Positions 16,094-24,277 of a stretch of 64,000 nucleotides of DNA are shown piece by piece. The notes beneath the pieces are model-generated. The model did not search any database and had not been told where the DNA came from. It worked only from the letters and a program-made list of their open reading frames with translations. Positions within the stretch are counted from its first letter, which is position 1; every line of letters begins with the position of its first letter. The position numbers and the translations under genes are program-made. Source of the stretch: CALGKJ01 sp049322695 (GTDB lineage: Bacteria > Bacillota > Clostridia > Lutisporales > Lutisporaceae); NCBI GenBank assembly GCA_049322695.1, contig JBMORW010000020.1, positions 1-64,000 on the forward strand, written 5' to 3'.

Positions 16094-16741
16094 CTATTTA
16101 TATACCTTTGATTTGCCGGATCCCAATATTTTGACAATATCCCAATACATTTTGAACCTTGCCTGTACACCCTTCACCAATCCAAGCTTTTCTTCCTTTG
16201 TTACATGTGTCATATCTTCAAGATAAACCTCTGTTACGCGTACAGAATTCTTGTCTATAAATTTTGTCAGGGCAACCTCAACACCATATCGAGTAATATC
16301 TATATTCGGAATTCTGTTGAACACTTCTCTCCTGATTGCCCTTTGCCCTGAGAGACAAGGTGTAACCTTTTGAGCCAGATCTGTTACTATTCTTCCGTTT
16401 TTAAATATACCTATGGTCATATCCGCTTCATTATCCAATACGGGCTTTATTAAATCCATAACATGTCGGTCAGTTAAGCCTATTAAATCTGCATCCAAAA
16501 ACAGTATTATATCATTTTTACAGTTATCTGCCCCGGATTTTACGGCACCGCCCTTACCCACATTTTCAGGAAGCTCTATAACATCAACTCCACAGCTTCT
16601 TGCAACCTCAGCCGTTCCATCTGTAGAGCCATCGCTAACCACAATTATCTGTGTTACCTCCTGGACATCCTTAAGGCAGTTCAACACATTGCCTATTGTC
16701 TGCTCTTCATTGAAAGCAGGAATAATAGCTGTTACACTCAT
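16094..16741 (-). CDS. family 2 glycosyltransferase (dolichyl-phosphate-mannose-synthase-like), no membrane anchor
   Basis: A 215-residue GT-A fold enzyme. MSVTAIIPAFNEEQTIG opens the nucleotide-binding region, VVSDGSTDGT and GKGGAVKSG follow, and LFLDADLIGL carries the DxD metal site. The later part holds SGQRAIRREVF and RYGVEVALTKF. No hydrophobic helices are seen, unlike bacterial undecaprenyl-phosphate glucosyltransferases, so it is probably soluble or peripheral. I use ATG 16741, seven bases after GGAGG. It sits between ispG and polC, where Bacillus has proS. The donor and acceptor sugars cannot be read from sequence. Its isoprenoid-synthesis neighbours make a polyprenyl-phosphate acceptor possible. 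Confidence 0.88.
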   Translation of the reverse strand: MSVTAIIPAFNEEQTIGNVLNCLKDVQEVTQIIVVSDGSTDGTAEVARSCGVDVIELPENVGKGGAVKSGADNCKNDIILFLDADLIGLTDRHVMDLIKPVLDNEADMTIGIFKNGRIVTDLAQKVTPCLSGQRAIRREVFNRIPNIDITRYGVEVALTKFIDKNSVRVTEVYLEDMTHVTKEEKLGLVKGVQARFKMYWDIVKILGSGKSKVYK

Positions 16742-16755
16742 TAATATTCCTCCAT

Positions 16756-17823
16756 CTATTCTTGACATTCGCATAGCTTTTTTATTTCGTTTACAAGCTC
16801 AGTAATTACCTTATCTTCACTTATTTTTCTAACTACCTCACCTTTAACAAACAGCAGAAACTCTCCCTTACCGCCTGCAATCCCTATATCTACCTCCCGG
16901 GCCTCACCGGGACCGTTTACTGCACAGCCCATGATTGCTACCTTTAACGGTCTGTCTACAGTCATTTCCCTCAATGCATTCTCTACCTTTTCAGCTATCG
17001 GTATCAAATCCACATTGGTTCTGCCGCAGGTCGGGCAGGATATTATTTCTATACCGGAGCCTCCAAGCCTCAGCGCTTTTAATATTTCCTGCGCTACATA
17101 AATTTCTTTAACTGGATCTCCGGTTAATGACACCCTTATTGTATCACCTATACCCATATATAATAACGTGCCAATACCTATTGCTGACTTCACGGTTCCG
17201 GATTTTACAGTGCCTGATTCCGTTATTCCTATATGCAGAGGATAATCAGTTTTCTCAGATAGCTTAATGTATCCGTCTATAGTTGCCAATACATCTGAGG
17301 ATTTGATGGCTATTACCATATTTTCAAAATTCATATCTTCTATCTGCCTAATATTTTTAACTGCACTTTCTACAAGGGCATCAGGAGTTGGACCTCCGTA
17401 CTTTGCCAGTATTTCTTTTTCCAGGGATCCAGAATTAACTCCGATTCTGACAGCTATATCAGCAGACTTTGCTGCCGTAATGACCTGCTTTATACGATCC
17501 AGTTCACCAATGTTACCGGGATTGATTCTTATTTTATCCACACCGTTTTTTATGGCTTCCAAAGCCAGTCTGTAATCAAAGTGAATATCTGCTACCAAAG
17601 GTATGCCAATCTGTCTTTTGATATCCCTTATTGCAGCTGCAGAATCCATGTCCGGAACAGCTACCCTGATAATTTCACAGCCTGCCTCTTCCAAGCTTTT
17701 TATCTGTTCTACCGTTCTCTTAACATCACAAGTTTTTGTATTTGTCATTGATTGGATTGCTATTGGTTCATTCTCTCCTATGTACTTACTGCCTATTCTT
17801 ATTCTTTTAGACTTTCTTCTCAT
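16756..17823 (-). CDS. ispG: 4-hydroxy-3-methylbut-2-enyl diphosphate synthase (flavodoxin), IspG/GcpE
   Basis: This iron-sulfur enzyme carries out the sixth step of the MEP isoprenoid pathway, converting MEcPP to HMBPP. The 355-residue protein has the TIM-barrel start IGENEPIAIQSMTNT, then VPDMDSA and LVADIHFDYRLALEA. The [4Fe-4S] cysteines lie in ISCPTCGRTNVDLIPIA and IMGCAVNGPGEAREVDIGI. The length is that of the short bacterial form. It follows rseP by 14 bases, and dxr of the same pathway is two genes upstream, so the operon supplies isoprenoids for the undecaprenyl carrier made by UppS. Confidence 0.97.
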   Translation of the reverse strand: MRRKSKRIRIGSKYIGENEPIAIQSMTNTKTCDVKRTVEQIKSLEEAGCEIIRVAVPDMDSAAAIRDIKRQIGIPLVADIHFDYRLALEAIKNGVDKIRINPGNIGELDRIKQVITAAKSADIAVRIGVNSGSLEKEILAKYGGPTPDALVESAVKNIRQIEDMNFENMVIAIKSSDVLATIDGYIKLSEKTDYPLHIGITESGTVKSGTVKSAIGIGTLLYMGIGDTIRVSLTGDPVKEIYVAQEILKALRLGGSGIEIISCPTCGRTNVDLIPIAEKVENALREMTVDRPLKVAIMGCAVNGPGEAREVDIGIAGGKGEFLLFVKGEVVRKISEDKVITELVNEIKKLCECQE

Positions 17824-17837
17824 ATCATCACATCCGG

Positions 17838-18881
17838 CTAAAAGTTTAGTATGTTCATTCTGATAAGATCCTTAAATAGTATAAATGCTGACAACACCAT
17901 CAAAAGTACAAAGCCTACAAAATGCACCAGACCTTCTTTATCAGGGTCAACAGGTTTTCTTCTTACACCTTCAAGAATCAGGAACACAAGTCTGCCGCCA
18001 TCCAATGCAGGTAGTGGCAGCAAATTAATGACAAAAAGATTCAAACTTATTACGGCAGTCAGATTGGCAAGATATATCCAGCCAAGCTTAGCTGATTTTC
18101 CAATAAGATCAACAATTCCCGCAGGACCTACCACATCATTGGCAGAGGATGTTCCTATAAACAAACCTCCCAAAAATCTATACATTTCCCTTAAAGCAAT
18201 ACCGGTATTTTTTATTCCGGCTGACAATGAATATCCTTCTACAATTAAAGTGGATTGCATTGAAATCCCGATTAAAGCACGCTTGTATTCTTCATTATAT
18301 ACAGGGGTTACATTCAGTTCAAGCTCTTCACCGGCTCTTTCAACAGTTATACTGATATTTTTACCTGCACTGTTTGATATTATGTTATTGACATCCGTTG
18401 CTTCCTCAATATCCTTCCCCTCTATTGCTACTATTTTGTCGCCTATTTCAAATCCTGCCCCATCAGCAGGTCCCCCGTCGCTGACATCGATTATTGTTGG
18501 AATCTGAATTGCTGTAACGACAAAAGAAAGCAGCAGTATTGTAAGCAGCAGGTTCATTATGGGTCCAAAGGCAATTACACTGATTCTTTTATATACCGGC
18601 TTGTTATTAAATGCCCTGGGGTCATTATTGCTTTCATCTTCACCCAGCATTTTACAGAAGCCTCCCAAGGGTAATGCACGTATGGAGAATACTGTTTCAC
18701 CCTTTTTTTTACTTAAGAGCTTCGGTCCCATACCCACAGCAAACTCTTCTACCTTTATGCCGCTGAGCTTCGCAAATATAAAATGTCCGAACTCGTGTAT
18801 TATAACAATTATCGAGAATACCAATATTACTGTAAGTATCTTAAGCAATACTGATACAACACCTCCTATTAAAGCGGTCAC
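17838..18881 (-). CDS. rseP: RseP/RasP site-2 intramembrane zinc metalloprotease
   Basis: A membrane protease that cuts anti-sigma factors and leftover signal peptides inside the bilayer. The first helix carries the zinc motif HEFGH (about residue 30), a PDZ domain occupies about 125-200 (GGPADGAGFEIGDKIVAIEG), and NLLPLPALDGGRLVFL near 300 supplies the third metal ligand. Four hydrophobic segments are visible. I take GTG 18881, which overlaps the dxr stop in GTGA and has GAGG eight bases upstream; a GTG at 18890 is the alternative. About 347 residues, normal for the family. The dxr-rseP-ispG order is widespread. Confidence 0.95.
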   Translation of the reverse strand: MTALIGGVVSVLLKILTVILVFSIIVIIHEFGHFIFAKLSGIKVEEFAVGMGPKLLSKKKGETVFSIRALPLGGFCKMLGEDESNNDPRAFNNKPVYKRISVIAFGPIMNLLLTILLLSFVVTAIQIPTIIDVSDGGPADGAGFEIGDKIVAIEGKDIEEATDVNNIISNSAGKNISITVERAGEELELNVTPVYNEEYKRALIGISMQSTLIVEGYSLSAGIKNTGIALREMYRFLGGLFIGTSSANDVVGPAGIVDLIGKSAKLGWIYLANLTAVISLNLFVINLLPLPALDGGRLVFLILEGVRRKPVDPDKEGLVHFVGFVLLMVLSAFILFKDLIRMNILNF

Positions 18882-20038
18882 ATCCTGCACCTCATTTCGA
18901 ATATTCTATTGACTTCATTTCTTGCCCATTTATCTGTTTCAGTTACATCTTCAATATTTGCTATTTCTACAGTATTATGCTCATTCAGTGTATTATATAT
19001 AAGCTCAGGAATTTCCATGAATCTTATTTTCTTCTCCATAAACAGCTTAACTGCTGCCTCATTTGCTCCATTCAGGACTATACAAGCACTGTCTCCTGCT
19101 TTTAATGCATCATAGGCCAGCTTGAGACATGGAAACTTATCAGTATCGGGCTTAAAGAATTCCAGCCTTGAAAGCTCAACAAGGTCCAGCTTTTTATCAT
19201 CTATGGGAATCCTGTCAGGATAGGTCAGAGCATATTGAATAGGTACCTTCATATCCGGCAGTCCCAGCTGTGCCATTACAGCACCGTCTATAAACTCTAC
19301 CATTGAATGTATTATGCTTTGAGGATGTACTACAACATCAATTCTATCGGGCAAAATATCAAAAAGCCATCTGGCCTCTATTATTTCAAGTCCCTTGTTC
19401 ATCAATGTAGCTGAATCTATTGTTATTTTACTGCCCATGCTCCAGTTCGGATGCTTTAAAGCATCCTCCAATGTAACCTTCTGAAGCTCTTCACATGATT
19501 TGAGTCTGAAGGGTCCTCCTGATGCAGTAAGTATAAGCTTCCTTATCTGTTCCCTTTTGTTTGCACCGATACTCTGAAATATAGCTGAATGCTCGCTGTC
19601 TACAGGCAGTATTTCTATAGACTTATCCCTTGCATACTTCATTATAAGTCTTCCTGCTGTAACAAGTGTTTCTTTATTTGCAAGTGCTATTGTTTTACCA
19701 TTCTGTATTGCGTGAAAAGTAGGTATCAGCCCGGCAATACCTACTATGGAGGATACCACCACATCTGCACTTTCTATGGCTGCTGCAGCCATAAGGCCTT
19801 CCAAACCTGTATAAAGCTTTGTTTTGCCTTTCACACGCTCTTTTAAATCCATGTACTTGCTTTCATCAAATATAACTGCTAATTCCGGCTCGAACTCTTC
19901 AATCTGCTTCGCTAATAGTTCTGCATTTGAATGTGCTGTAATGCTGCTGACTCTAAAGTGCTCTCTGTTATGGCGAACAATCTCCAGCGTCTGTGTTCCT
20001 ATAGAGCCGGTAGACCCAAGTAAACCTATGCTTTTCAT
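18878..20038 (-). CDS. dxr: 1-deoxy-D-xylulose 5-phosphate reductoisomerase
   Basis: This NADPH-dependent enzyme makes 2-C-methylerythritol 4-phosphate, the committed step of the MEP pathway. The 386-residue protein starts MKSIGLLGSTGSIGTQTLEI, a Rossmann motif, and contains LANKETLVTAG, the metal site LPVDSEHSAIFQ, LTASGGPF, HPNWSMGSKITIDSATLMNKG split over two conserved blocks, and HPQSIIHSMVEF. ATG 20038 follows AAGGAG. It lies 72 bases after cdsA and overlaps rseP by four bases. Confidence 0.97.
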   Translation of the reverse strand: MKSIGLLGSTGSIGTQTLEIVRHNREHFRVSSITAHSNAELLAKQIEEFEPELAVIFDESKYMDLKERVKGKTKLYTGLEGLMAAAAIESADVVVSSIVGIAGLIPTFHAIQNGKTIALANKETLVTAGRLIMKYARDKSIEILPVDSEHSAIFQSIGANKREQIRKLILTASGGPFRLKSCEELQKVTLEDALKHPNWSMGSKITIDSATLMNKGLEIIEARWLFDILPDRIDVVVHPQSIIHSMVEFIDGAVMAQLGLPDMKVPIQYALTYPDRIPIDDKKLDLVELSRLEFFKPDTDKFPCLKLAYDALKAGDSACIVLNGANEAAVKLFMEKKIRFMEIPELIYNTLNEHNTVEIANIEDVTETDKWARNEVNRIFEMRCRM

Positions 20039-20110
20039 ATGTACTGCTCCTTGTAGTTGCTTATATCCTTTCAGGTTACGCTGATGCTTGTTTAATATGC
20101 TGTAATATTA

Positions 20111-20917
20111 TTATTTTACCATATTCTGTACAATGAGAAAATAATAGTATATCACCGGCGCCGTAAACAGTATACTGTCAAATCTGTCCAGTATACCACC
20201 ATGTCCTGGAATCAGGCTGCCGAAATCCTTTATGCCGGAGAACCTTTTTATATAGGATGCAGCAAGATCACCTATTTCCGAGGTCAATGCACATAAAAAC
20301 CCTGATATTATAAAGTGAATTAATGGAATGGAATACCCGAAATTATTAATAATAATTCCTGTTATCATACAAAGTATCGTACTTCCAACCAGACCTCCTA
20401 TATAGCCTTCCAAGGACTTATTGGGGCTGATATTGGGGAAAAGCTTCTTTTTCCCAATACTGACACCGACAAAATATGCACAGCTGTCAGTGTACCAGGC
20501 AGCTAAAAAAGGCAGCCATACTAAAATACCGGCATACTGCAGCTTATCTATATATACTATATGACTTAGCAGAAAAGGTATGTATAAAACCCCTACTATT
20601 GTCATAAACACTCCGTTTATTCCATGCTTCAGAACAATTATTTCATAGGAAAAAGCTGCAATAATTGTAAAGGCTACTACAAGACCTATATAGCTTGTGT
20701 TAAAATCAAACAGCAGAATAACGAAATATAAAGCGGTTCCTATATAACCAACAGTGTTTATTGTCGATATTTCTATGTTTTTCACAGCTTTATAGAATTC
20801 ATACAATCCTACAAGAGAAAGACCTAAAATCAGAAAGTGCAAATATATGCCTCTCTGAACAAGAAAAATCATAATAATTGGAGCACCTATAAGGGCGCTG
20901 ATTATTCTAGTAAGCAT
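20111..20917 (-). CDS. cdsA: phosphatidate cytidylyltransferase
   Basis: An integral membrane enzyme that makes CDP-diacylglycerol from phosphatidate and CTP for phospholipid synthesis. The 268 residues contain about eight hydrophobic segments, a conserved SLEGYIGGL region, CALTSEIGDLAASYIKR, and the C-terminal family signature GHGGILDRFDSILFTAP. ATG 20917 follows GGAGGG by six bases and lies 13 bases after uppS, the usual pairing. Confidence 0.95.
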   Translation of the reverse strand: MLTRIISALIGAPIIMIFLVQRGIYLHFLILGLSLVGLYEFYKAVKNIEISTINTVGYIGTALYFVILLFDFNTSYIGLVVAFTIIAAFSYEIIVLKHGINGVFMTIVGVLYIPFLLSHIVYIDKLQYAGILVWLPFLAAWYTDSCAYFVGVSIGKKKLFPNISPNKSLEGYIGGLVGSTILCMITGIIINNFGYSIPLIHFIISGFLCALTSEIGDLAASYIKRFSGIKDFGSLIPGHGGILDRFDSILFTAPVIYYYFLIVQNMVK

Positions 20918-20929
20918 ATTTTCCCTCCA

Positions 20930-21652
20930 TTATTTCAGTGCACCAAATCTTCTGTCTCTTGACTGGTACTGATATATTGCTGCTTGCAGGTCCTCCTTGC
21001 TGAAATCAGGCCACAGCCTTTCTGGAAATACAAGTTCACTGTAAGCACTTTGCCACAACAGGAAGTTGCTTAATCTCTGTTCGCCACTGGTGCGTATTAT
21101 TAAGTCAGGGTCACTGTCACCTGCAGTGTAAAGATGCGTTTCAAATAGAGCTTCGTCTATATCCTCAGGCTTCATTCCGTTTTTTAAAGCATCAGAAAGC
21201 AGTTGCCTGCATGCTCTTATTATTTCGGCTCTTCCACCGTAGTTAAGTGCTATATTAAACTGCAAGCCTTCATTCTGCTTGGTCAACTCCGCTGCATCAT
21301 ATATCTCTCTTCTGGTTGCTTCAGGCAAAGGAGTCAAATCTCCCAATATTTTTATTTTCACCTGATTTTTATGCAGCTCCTCAGCTTCTTTTCTCATATA
21401 TTCAACAAGCAGCTTCATTAAAAAGCTTACTTCCTCACTTGGTCTATTCCAATTCTCTGTTGAAAAAGCATATACCGTAAGTATCTTTATTCCCAGATTA
21501 CTGCACTCTCTAACAATTTCCCGCAAGGAATCCAAACCAGCCTTGTGTCCCATTATCCTTGGCAGCAGCTTTTTAGTCGCCCATCTGCCGTTACCGTCCA
21601 TTATTATGGCTATATGCTTCGGGAGCCTATTAGGATCTATATTATAAGACAT
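20930..21652 (-). CDS. uppS: undecaprenyl diphosphate synthase
   Basis: This cis-prenyltransferase extends farnesyl diphosphate to the C55 carrier lipid for peptidoglycan and teichoic acid synthesis. The 240-residue protein has HIAIIMDGNGRWA with the catalytic aspartate (near residue 20), GHKAG, TVYAFSTENWNRP, and near the end LIIRTSGEQRLSNFLLWQ and YSELVF. ATG 21652 is set by AAAGGAGG; an in-frame start at 21694 lies upstream of that site. It heads the uppS-cdsA-dxr-rseP-ispG block after a strong terminator, so a promoter should lie in 21653-21806. A TATAAT-like element is present near 21709-21714 without a good -35. Confidence 0.96.
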   Translation of the reverse strand: MSYNIDPNRLPKHIAIIMDGNGRWATKKLLPRIMGHKAGLDSLREIVRECSNLGIKILTVYAFSTENWNRPSEEVSFLMKLLVEYMRKEAEELHKNQVKIKILGDLTPLPEATRREIYDAAELTKQNEGLQFNIALNYGGRAEIIRACRQLLSDALKNGMKPEDIDEALFETHLYTAGDSDPDLIIRTSGEQRLSNFLLWQSAYSELVFPERLWPDFSKEDLQAAIYQYQSRDRRFGALK

Positions 21653-21806
21653 TGCTATACCTCCTTTAAGGTACATTTTTGCCACATTTGTCAAACCTTA
21701 CATTACAATTATACTACAAATTTTATATTACACTATATTTATAATAAAAAAAGCTCCACTTGCTTGCTAAAATTTATAGCTGCTGTCATATTAACACTGC
21801 TGCCTC

Positions 21807-21831
21807 AAAAAAAAGCCCCTCATTCGAGGGG
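21807..21831 (-). terminator. strong intrinsic terminator ending the pyrH-frr transcript
   Basis: On the minus strand CCCCTC-GAAT-GAGGGG (21831-21816) forms a perfect 6-bp GC-rich stem, followed directly by C and eight T residues (21814-21807). It starts four bases after the small PASTA-like ORF and separates the ribosomal/pyrH-frr group from uppS. Confidence 0.92.
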
Positions 21832-21834
21832 ATT

Positions 21835-22032
21835 TTACTTGAAAAGACTGGTAGTCAATACTATTTTACCATCCCTGATGATTTGTCTCACGACTATTGG
21901 GCTGTTACCCTGTCTCTCCATGATTTTATCAGTAAATATAGTTGATGTTTCTTCAACAATTATTTCCACTTTACTTCCTATCAGTTTTTTTGCTTTTTCA
22001 AGCTCAAAACCAATAACACGAGGTACATTCAC
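21835..22032 (-). CDS. small PASTA-like protein of unknown function
   Basis: A 65-residue protein starting at GTG 22032, seven bases after frr. Its opening VPRVIGFELEKAKKLI resembles the start of PASTA repeats (VPxVxGxxxxxAxxxL), followed by a beta-rich stretch (KVEIIVEETSTI) and RQIIRDGKIVLTTS. PASTA domains usually occur outside the membrane on Ser/Thr kinases and penicillin-binding proteins, but this protein has no signal peptide or membrane helix, so any ligand is unknown. GGAGG lies 12 bases before the start, rather far. It ends just before a strong terminator. I am fairly sure it is coding and unsure of the fold. Confidence 0.65.
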   Translation of the reverse strand: MNVPRVIGFELEKAKKLIGSKVEIIVEETSTIFTDKIMERQGNSPIVVRQIIRDGKIVLTTSLFK

Positions 22033-22039
22033 TATTTGA

Positions 22040-22597
22040 TTATACCTCCATTATTTCTTTTTCTTTTGCTTCTGCAATCTTATCAAGCTCTTTTATATAC
22101 TTATCAGTGATTTTTTGAGTTTCTTCTTCCGATTTCTTGAACTCATCCTCTGTTATTTCACTTTCCTTTTTAAGCTTTTTAAGATGATCATTGGAGTCTC
22201 TTCTAATGTTTCTTACTGCAACCTTAGCTTCCTCGGTATATTTCTTTACCAGCTTAACAAGATCTTTTCTTCTTTCCTCGGTAAGCTGCGGTATTATAAG
22301 CCTTATTACCTTACCATCGTTGGAAGGGTTGATTCCCAAGTCTGATTTTTGTATTGCTTTCTCTATTGAAGGGATTGATTTAGAATCCCATGGGCTTATC
22401 ATAAGTACTCTTGGTTCCGGAGCGGAAATATTAGCCAGCTGATTGAGCGGTGTCTGTGCTCCGTAATACTCAACCGTTATTCTGTCAAGTATGGAAGGGT
22501 TAGCCCTACCTGCTCTTAAGCTTGCAAGCTCGTGTCTTAATACACCGACGGTCTTTTCCATTTTTTCAGTCATGTTCTTCTCAATTTCTTTTATCAT
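22040..22597 (-). CDS. frr: ribosome recycling factor
   Basis: With EF-G, this 185-residue protein splits the post-termination ribosome. Family motifs are LRAGRANPSILDRITVEYYG (about residues 27-46), PLNQLANISAPEPRVLMI, KSDLGINPSNDGKVIRL and ERRKDLVKLVKKYTEEAKVA, followed by the long C-terminal helix. It begins one base after the pyrH stop. The pyrH-frr pairing is near universal. Confidence 0.97.
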   Translation of the reverse strand: MIKEIEKNMTEKMEKTVGVLRHELASLRAGRANPSILDRITVEYYGAQTPLNQLANISAPEPRVLMISPWDSKSIPSIEKAIQKSDLGINPSNDGKVIRLIIPQLTEERRKDLVKLVKKYTEEAKVAVRNIRRDSNDHLKKLKKESEITEDEFKKSEEETQKITDKYIKELDKIAEAKEKEIMEV

Positions 22598-22598
22598 T

Positions 22599-23315
22599 CT
22601 AGTTATCCTCCTTTACTATTGTTCCAATTTCTTCTCCCTTTATTGCCTTTATAATATTTTCAGGATTTTTTAAATCGAATACAAGTATTGGAATTCTATT
22701 ATCCATACATAATGAAGCAGCAGTTGAGTCCATAACACCAAGTCCTTTATTTATAACCTCTATATAGGATAATTTGTCAAACTTCTTGGCATCTTTATTT
22801 TTCATTGGATCGGAATCATATACACCATCGACCTTCTTTGCCAAAAGTATAATCTCTGCTTCTATTTCAGCAGCTCTCAATGCAGCTGTAGTATCTGTAG
22901 AAAAATATGCATTTCCAATACCAGAGGCGAATATCACAACTCTGCCCTTTTCCAGATGTCTTATGGCACGTCTTCTAATGTAAGGCTCTGCTATTTGTCT
23001 CATTTCAATTGCTGTTTGAACTCTGGTAGGAACATCAAGTCTCTCAAGGGCATCCTGAAGTGCCAATGCATTTATAACGGTAGCAAGCATACCCATGTGA
23101 TCTGCTGTAGTCCTGTCCATGCCTTCACCTGTTCTACCTCTCCAGAAATTACCCCCTCCTACTACAATTGCAACCTCAACATTAAGTGACTTAAGCTCCT
23201 TGACCCTTGTTGCTATGCTTACCAGTGTTTCTTGGTCTAAGCCTGTATTCTTGTTGCCTGCCAATGCCTCACCGCTTAATTTTAATATCACTCTTTTATA
23301 CTTTACGTCGCCCAT
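22599..23315 (-). CDS. pyrH: UMP kinase
   Basis: The 238-residue amino-acid-kinase-fold enzyme phosphorylates UMP to UDP. Motifs: RVILKLSGEALAGN (ATP site), VAIVVGGGNFWRGR, DHMGMLATVINALALQD, and GTGNAYFSTDTTAALRA-like residues as GIGNAYFSTDTTAALRA. ATG 23315 follows GGAGG by ten bases. It follows tsf after two hairpins, and a possible promoter at 23354-23381 would let it be expressed apart from rpsB-tsf. Confidence 0.97.
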   Translation of the reverse strand: MGDVKYKRVILKLSGEALAGNKNTGLDQETLVSIATRVKELKSLNVEVAIVVGGGNFWRGRTGEGMDRTTADHMGMLATVINALALQDALERLDVPTRVQTAIEMRQIAEPYIRRRAIRHLEKGRVVIFASGIGNAYFSTDTTAALRAAEIEAEIILLAKKVDGVYDSDPMKNKDAKKFDKLSYIEVINKGLGVMDSTAASLCMDNRIPILVFDLKNPENIIKAIKGEEIGTIVKEDN

Positions 23316-23353
23316 ATTTATTATACCTCCAATTTAGCATAAAATTTCTACAA

Positions 23354-23381
23354 ATACTAAAAAAATCCTGCTTTTTGACAA
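23354..23381 (-). promoter_or_regulatory. possible sigma-A promoter for pyrH-frr
   Basis: On the minus strand TTGTCA (23381-23376), a 16-base spacer and TAGTAT (23359-23354) are seen after the tsf terminators and about 40 bases before pyrH. The -35 is good and the -10 matches four of six consensus bases. Confidence 0.4.
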
Positions 23382-23401
23382 AGAAGAGTTGAATTATGTT
23401 T

Positions 23402-23428
23402 ACAAAAATGAGAACACGCTGTGTTCTC
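23402..23428 (-). terminator. intrinsic terminator after tsf (second hairpin)
   Basis: An 8-bp perfect stem, GAGAACAC with GTGTTCTC (23410-23428), with a three-base loop, is followed on the minus strand by ATTTTTGT. It lies between tsf and pyrH. Confidence 0.75.
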
Positions 23429-23460
23429 AATATTATTTCATTTAAATGTCTGTACAAAAT

Positions 23461-23497
23461 GAACGCACTGTATAGTATATGCTAAAACAGTGCATTC
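23461..23497 (-). terminator. hairpin directly after tsf (first hairpin)
   Basis: On the minus strand GAATGCACTG and CAGTGCGTTC form a 10-bp stem with one G-U pair and a 17-base loop, seven bases past the tsf stop. Only ATTTTG follows, so it may slow or protect the transcript and act together with the second hairpin at 23410-23428. Confidence 0.5.
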
Positions 23498-23503
23498 AAA
23501 AAA

Positions 23504-24151
23504 TTATTTCTTTATTTGGCTCATAACTTCTTCAACAAAGTTATCTTCCTTCTTTTGTAAGCCTTCGCCCATTTCATATCTTGTGAATCTTCTTATGGAT
23601 ATATTTTCACCAATCTTGGCTATCATGTTTGTAACCAGCTGCTGAACCTGAATGTCAGGATCCTTAATAAACGGCTGTTCCAGAAGGCATACTTCCTTGT
23701 AGTATTTTTCTACTCTTCCTTCTACCATTTTGTCAACTATCTTTTCAGGCTTTCCTTCGTTCAATGCCTGTTGTCTGTATATTTCTTTCTCTTTTTCGAT
23801 AACTTCTTGCGATACCTGATCTCTTGATACAAATAGAGGATTGGATGCAGCTACCTGCATAGCCATATCTCTAACAAACTGTCTGAACTCAGCATTTTTT
23901 GCAACGAAATCAGTCTCTGCATTAACTTCAATCAATACACCGATTCTTCCGCCGCCATGTATGTACGCGTCAACTATACCTTCACTTGCAATTCTGCCTG
24001 CCTTTTTTGCAGCAGCTGCAAGTCCCTTTTCTCTTAATACTTCTACAGCCTTTTCTATATCACCATTTGTCTCTTCAAGAGCTTTTTTGCAGTCCATCAT
24101 ACCTGCGCCTGTTCTTTCTCTTAGTTCCTTAACTACTGAAGCACTTACCAT
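23504..24151 (-). CDS. tsf: translation elongation factor Ts
   Basis: EF-Ts is the nucleotide exchange factor for EF-Tu. The 215-residue protein has VVKELRERTGAGMMDCKKAL (residues 6-25), an N-terminal UBA-like fold, RIASEGIVDAYIHGGGRIGV, VNAETDFVAKN, and a C-terminal coiled region. It is the short Firmicutes form. I chose ATG 24151 because GGAGG lies eight bases upstream; an in-frame ATG at 24166 precedes that site. It follows rpsB, with a perfect inverted repeat between them. Confidence 0.97.
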   Translation of the reverse strand: MVSASVVKELRERTGAGMMDCKKALEETNGDIEKAVEVLREKGLAAAAKKAGRIASEGIVDAYIHGGGRIGVLIEVNAETDFVAKNAEFRQFVRDMAMQVAASNPLFVSRDQVSQEVIEKEKEIYRQQALNEGKPEKIVDKMVEGRVEKYYKEVCLLEQPFIKDPDIQVQQLVTNMIAKIGENISIRRFTRYEMGEGLQKKEDNFVEEVMSQIKK

Positions 24152-24216
24152 TTTTATTTCCTCCAATCTTATATTCTATTATTAAGTATTTCCTAGATTA
24201 CAATGTATATCTGACA

Positions 24217-24253
24217 GAACGCAGTTTAAAATAAACCATTTTAAACTGCGTTC
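24217..24253. repeat. perfect 16-bp inverted repeat between rpsB and tsf
   Basis: GAACGCAGTTTAAAAT at 24217-24232 is followed by a five-base loop and its exact reverse complement at 24238-24253. No T-run follows on the minus strand, so it is not a standard terminator. It may be an attenuation, processing or protection element adjusting S2 relative to EF-Ts output. It lies about 25 bases after the rpsB stop. Confidence 0.9.
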
Positions 24254-24277
24254 CATATAATACATAATAGTTAACTA

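Noticed and set aside
17851..18507. Plus-strand open frame of 218 codons opposite rseP
   Set aside because: Entirely inside a well-supported rseP gene on the other strand, low-complexity translation, no ribosome site.
21689..21694. TTGACA (minus strand) as the -35 of uppS
   Set aside because: A perfect -35, but no -10 at 16-18 bases, and it would leave almost no room before the uppS ribosome site.
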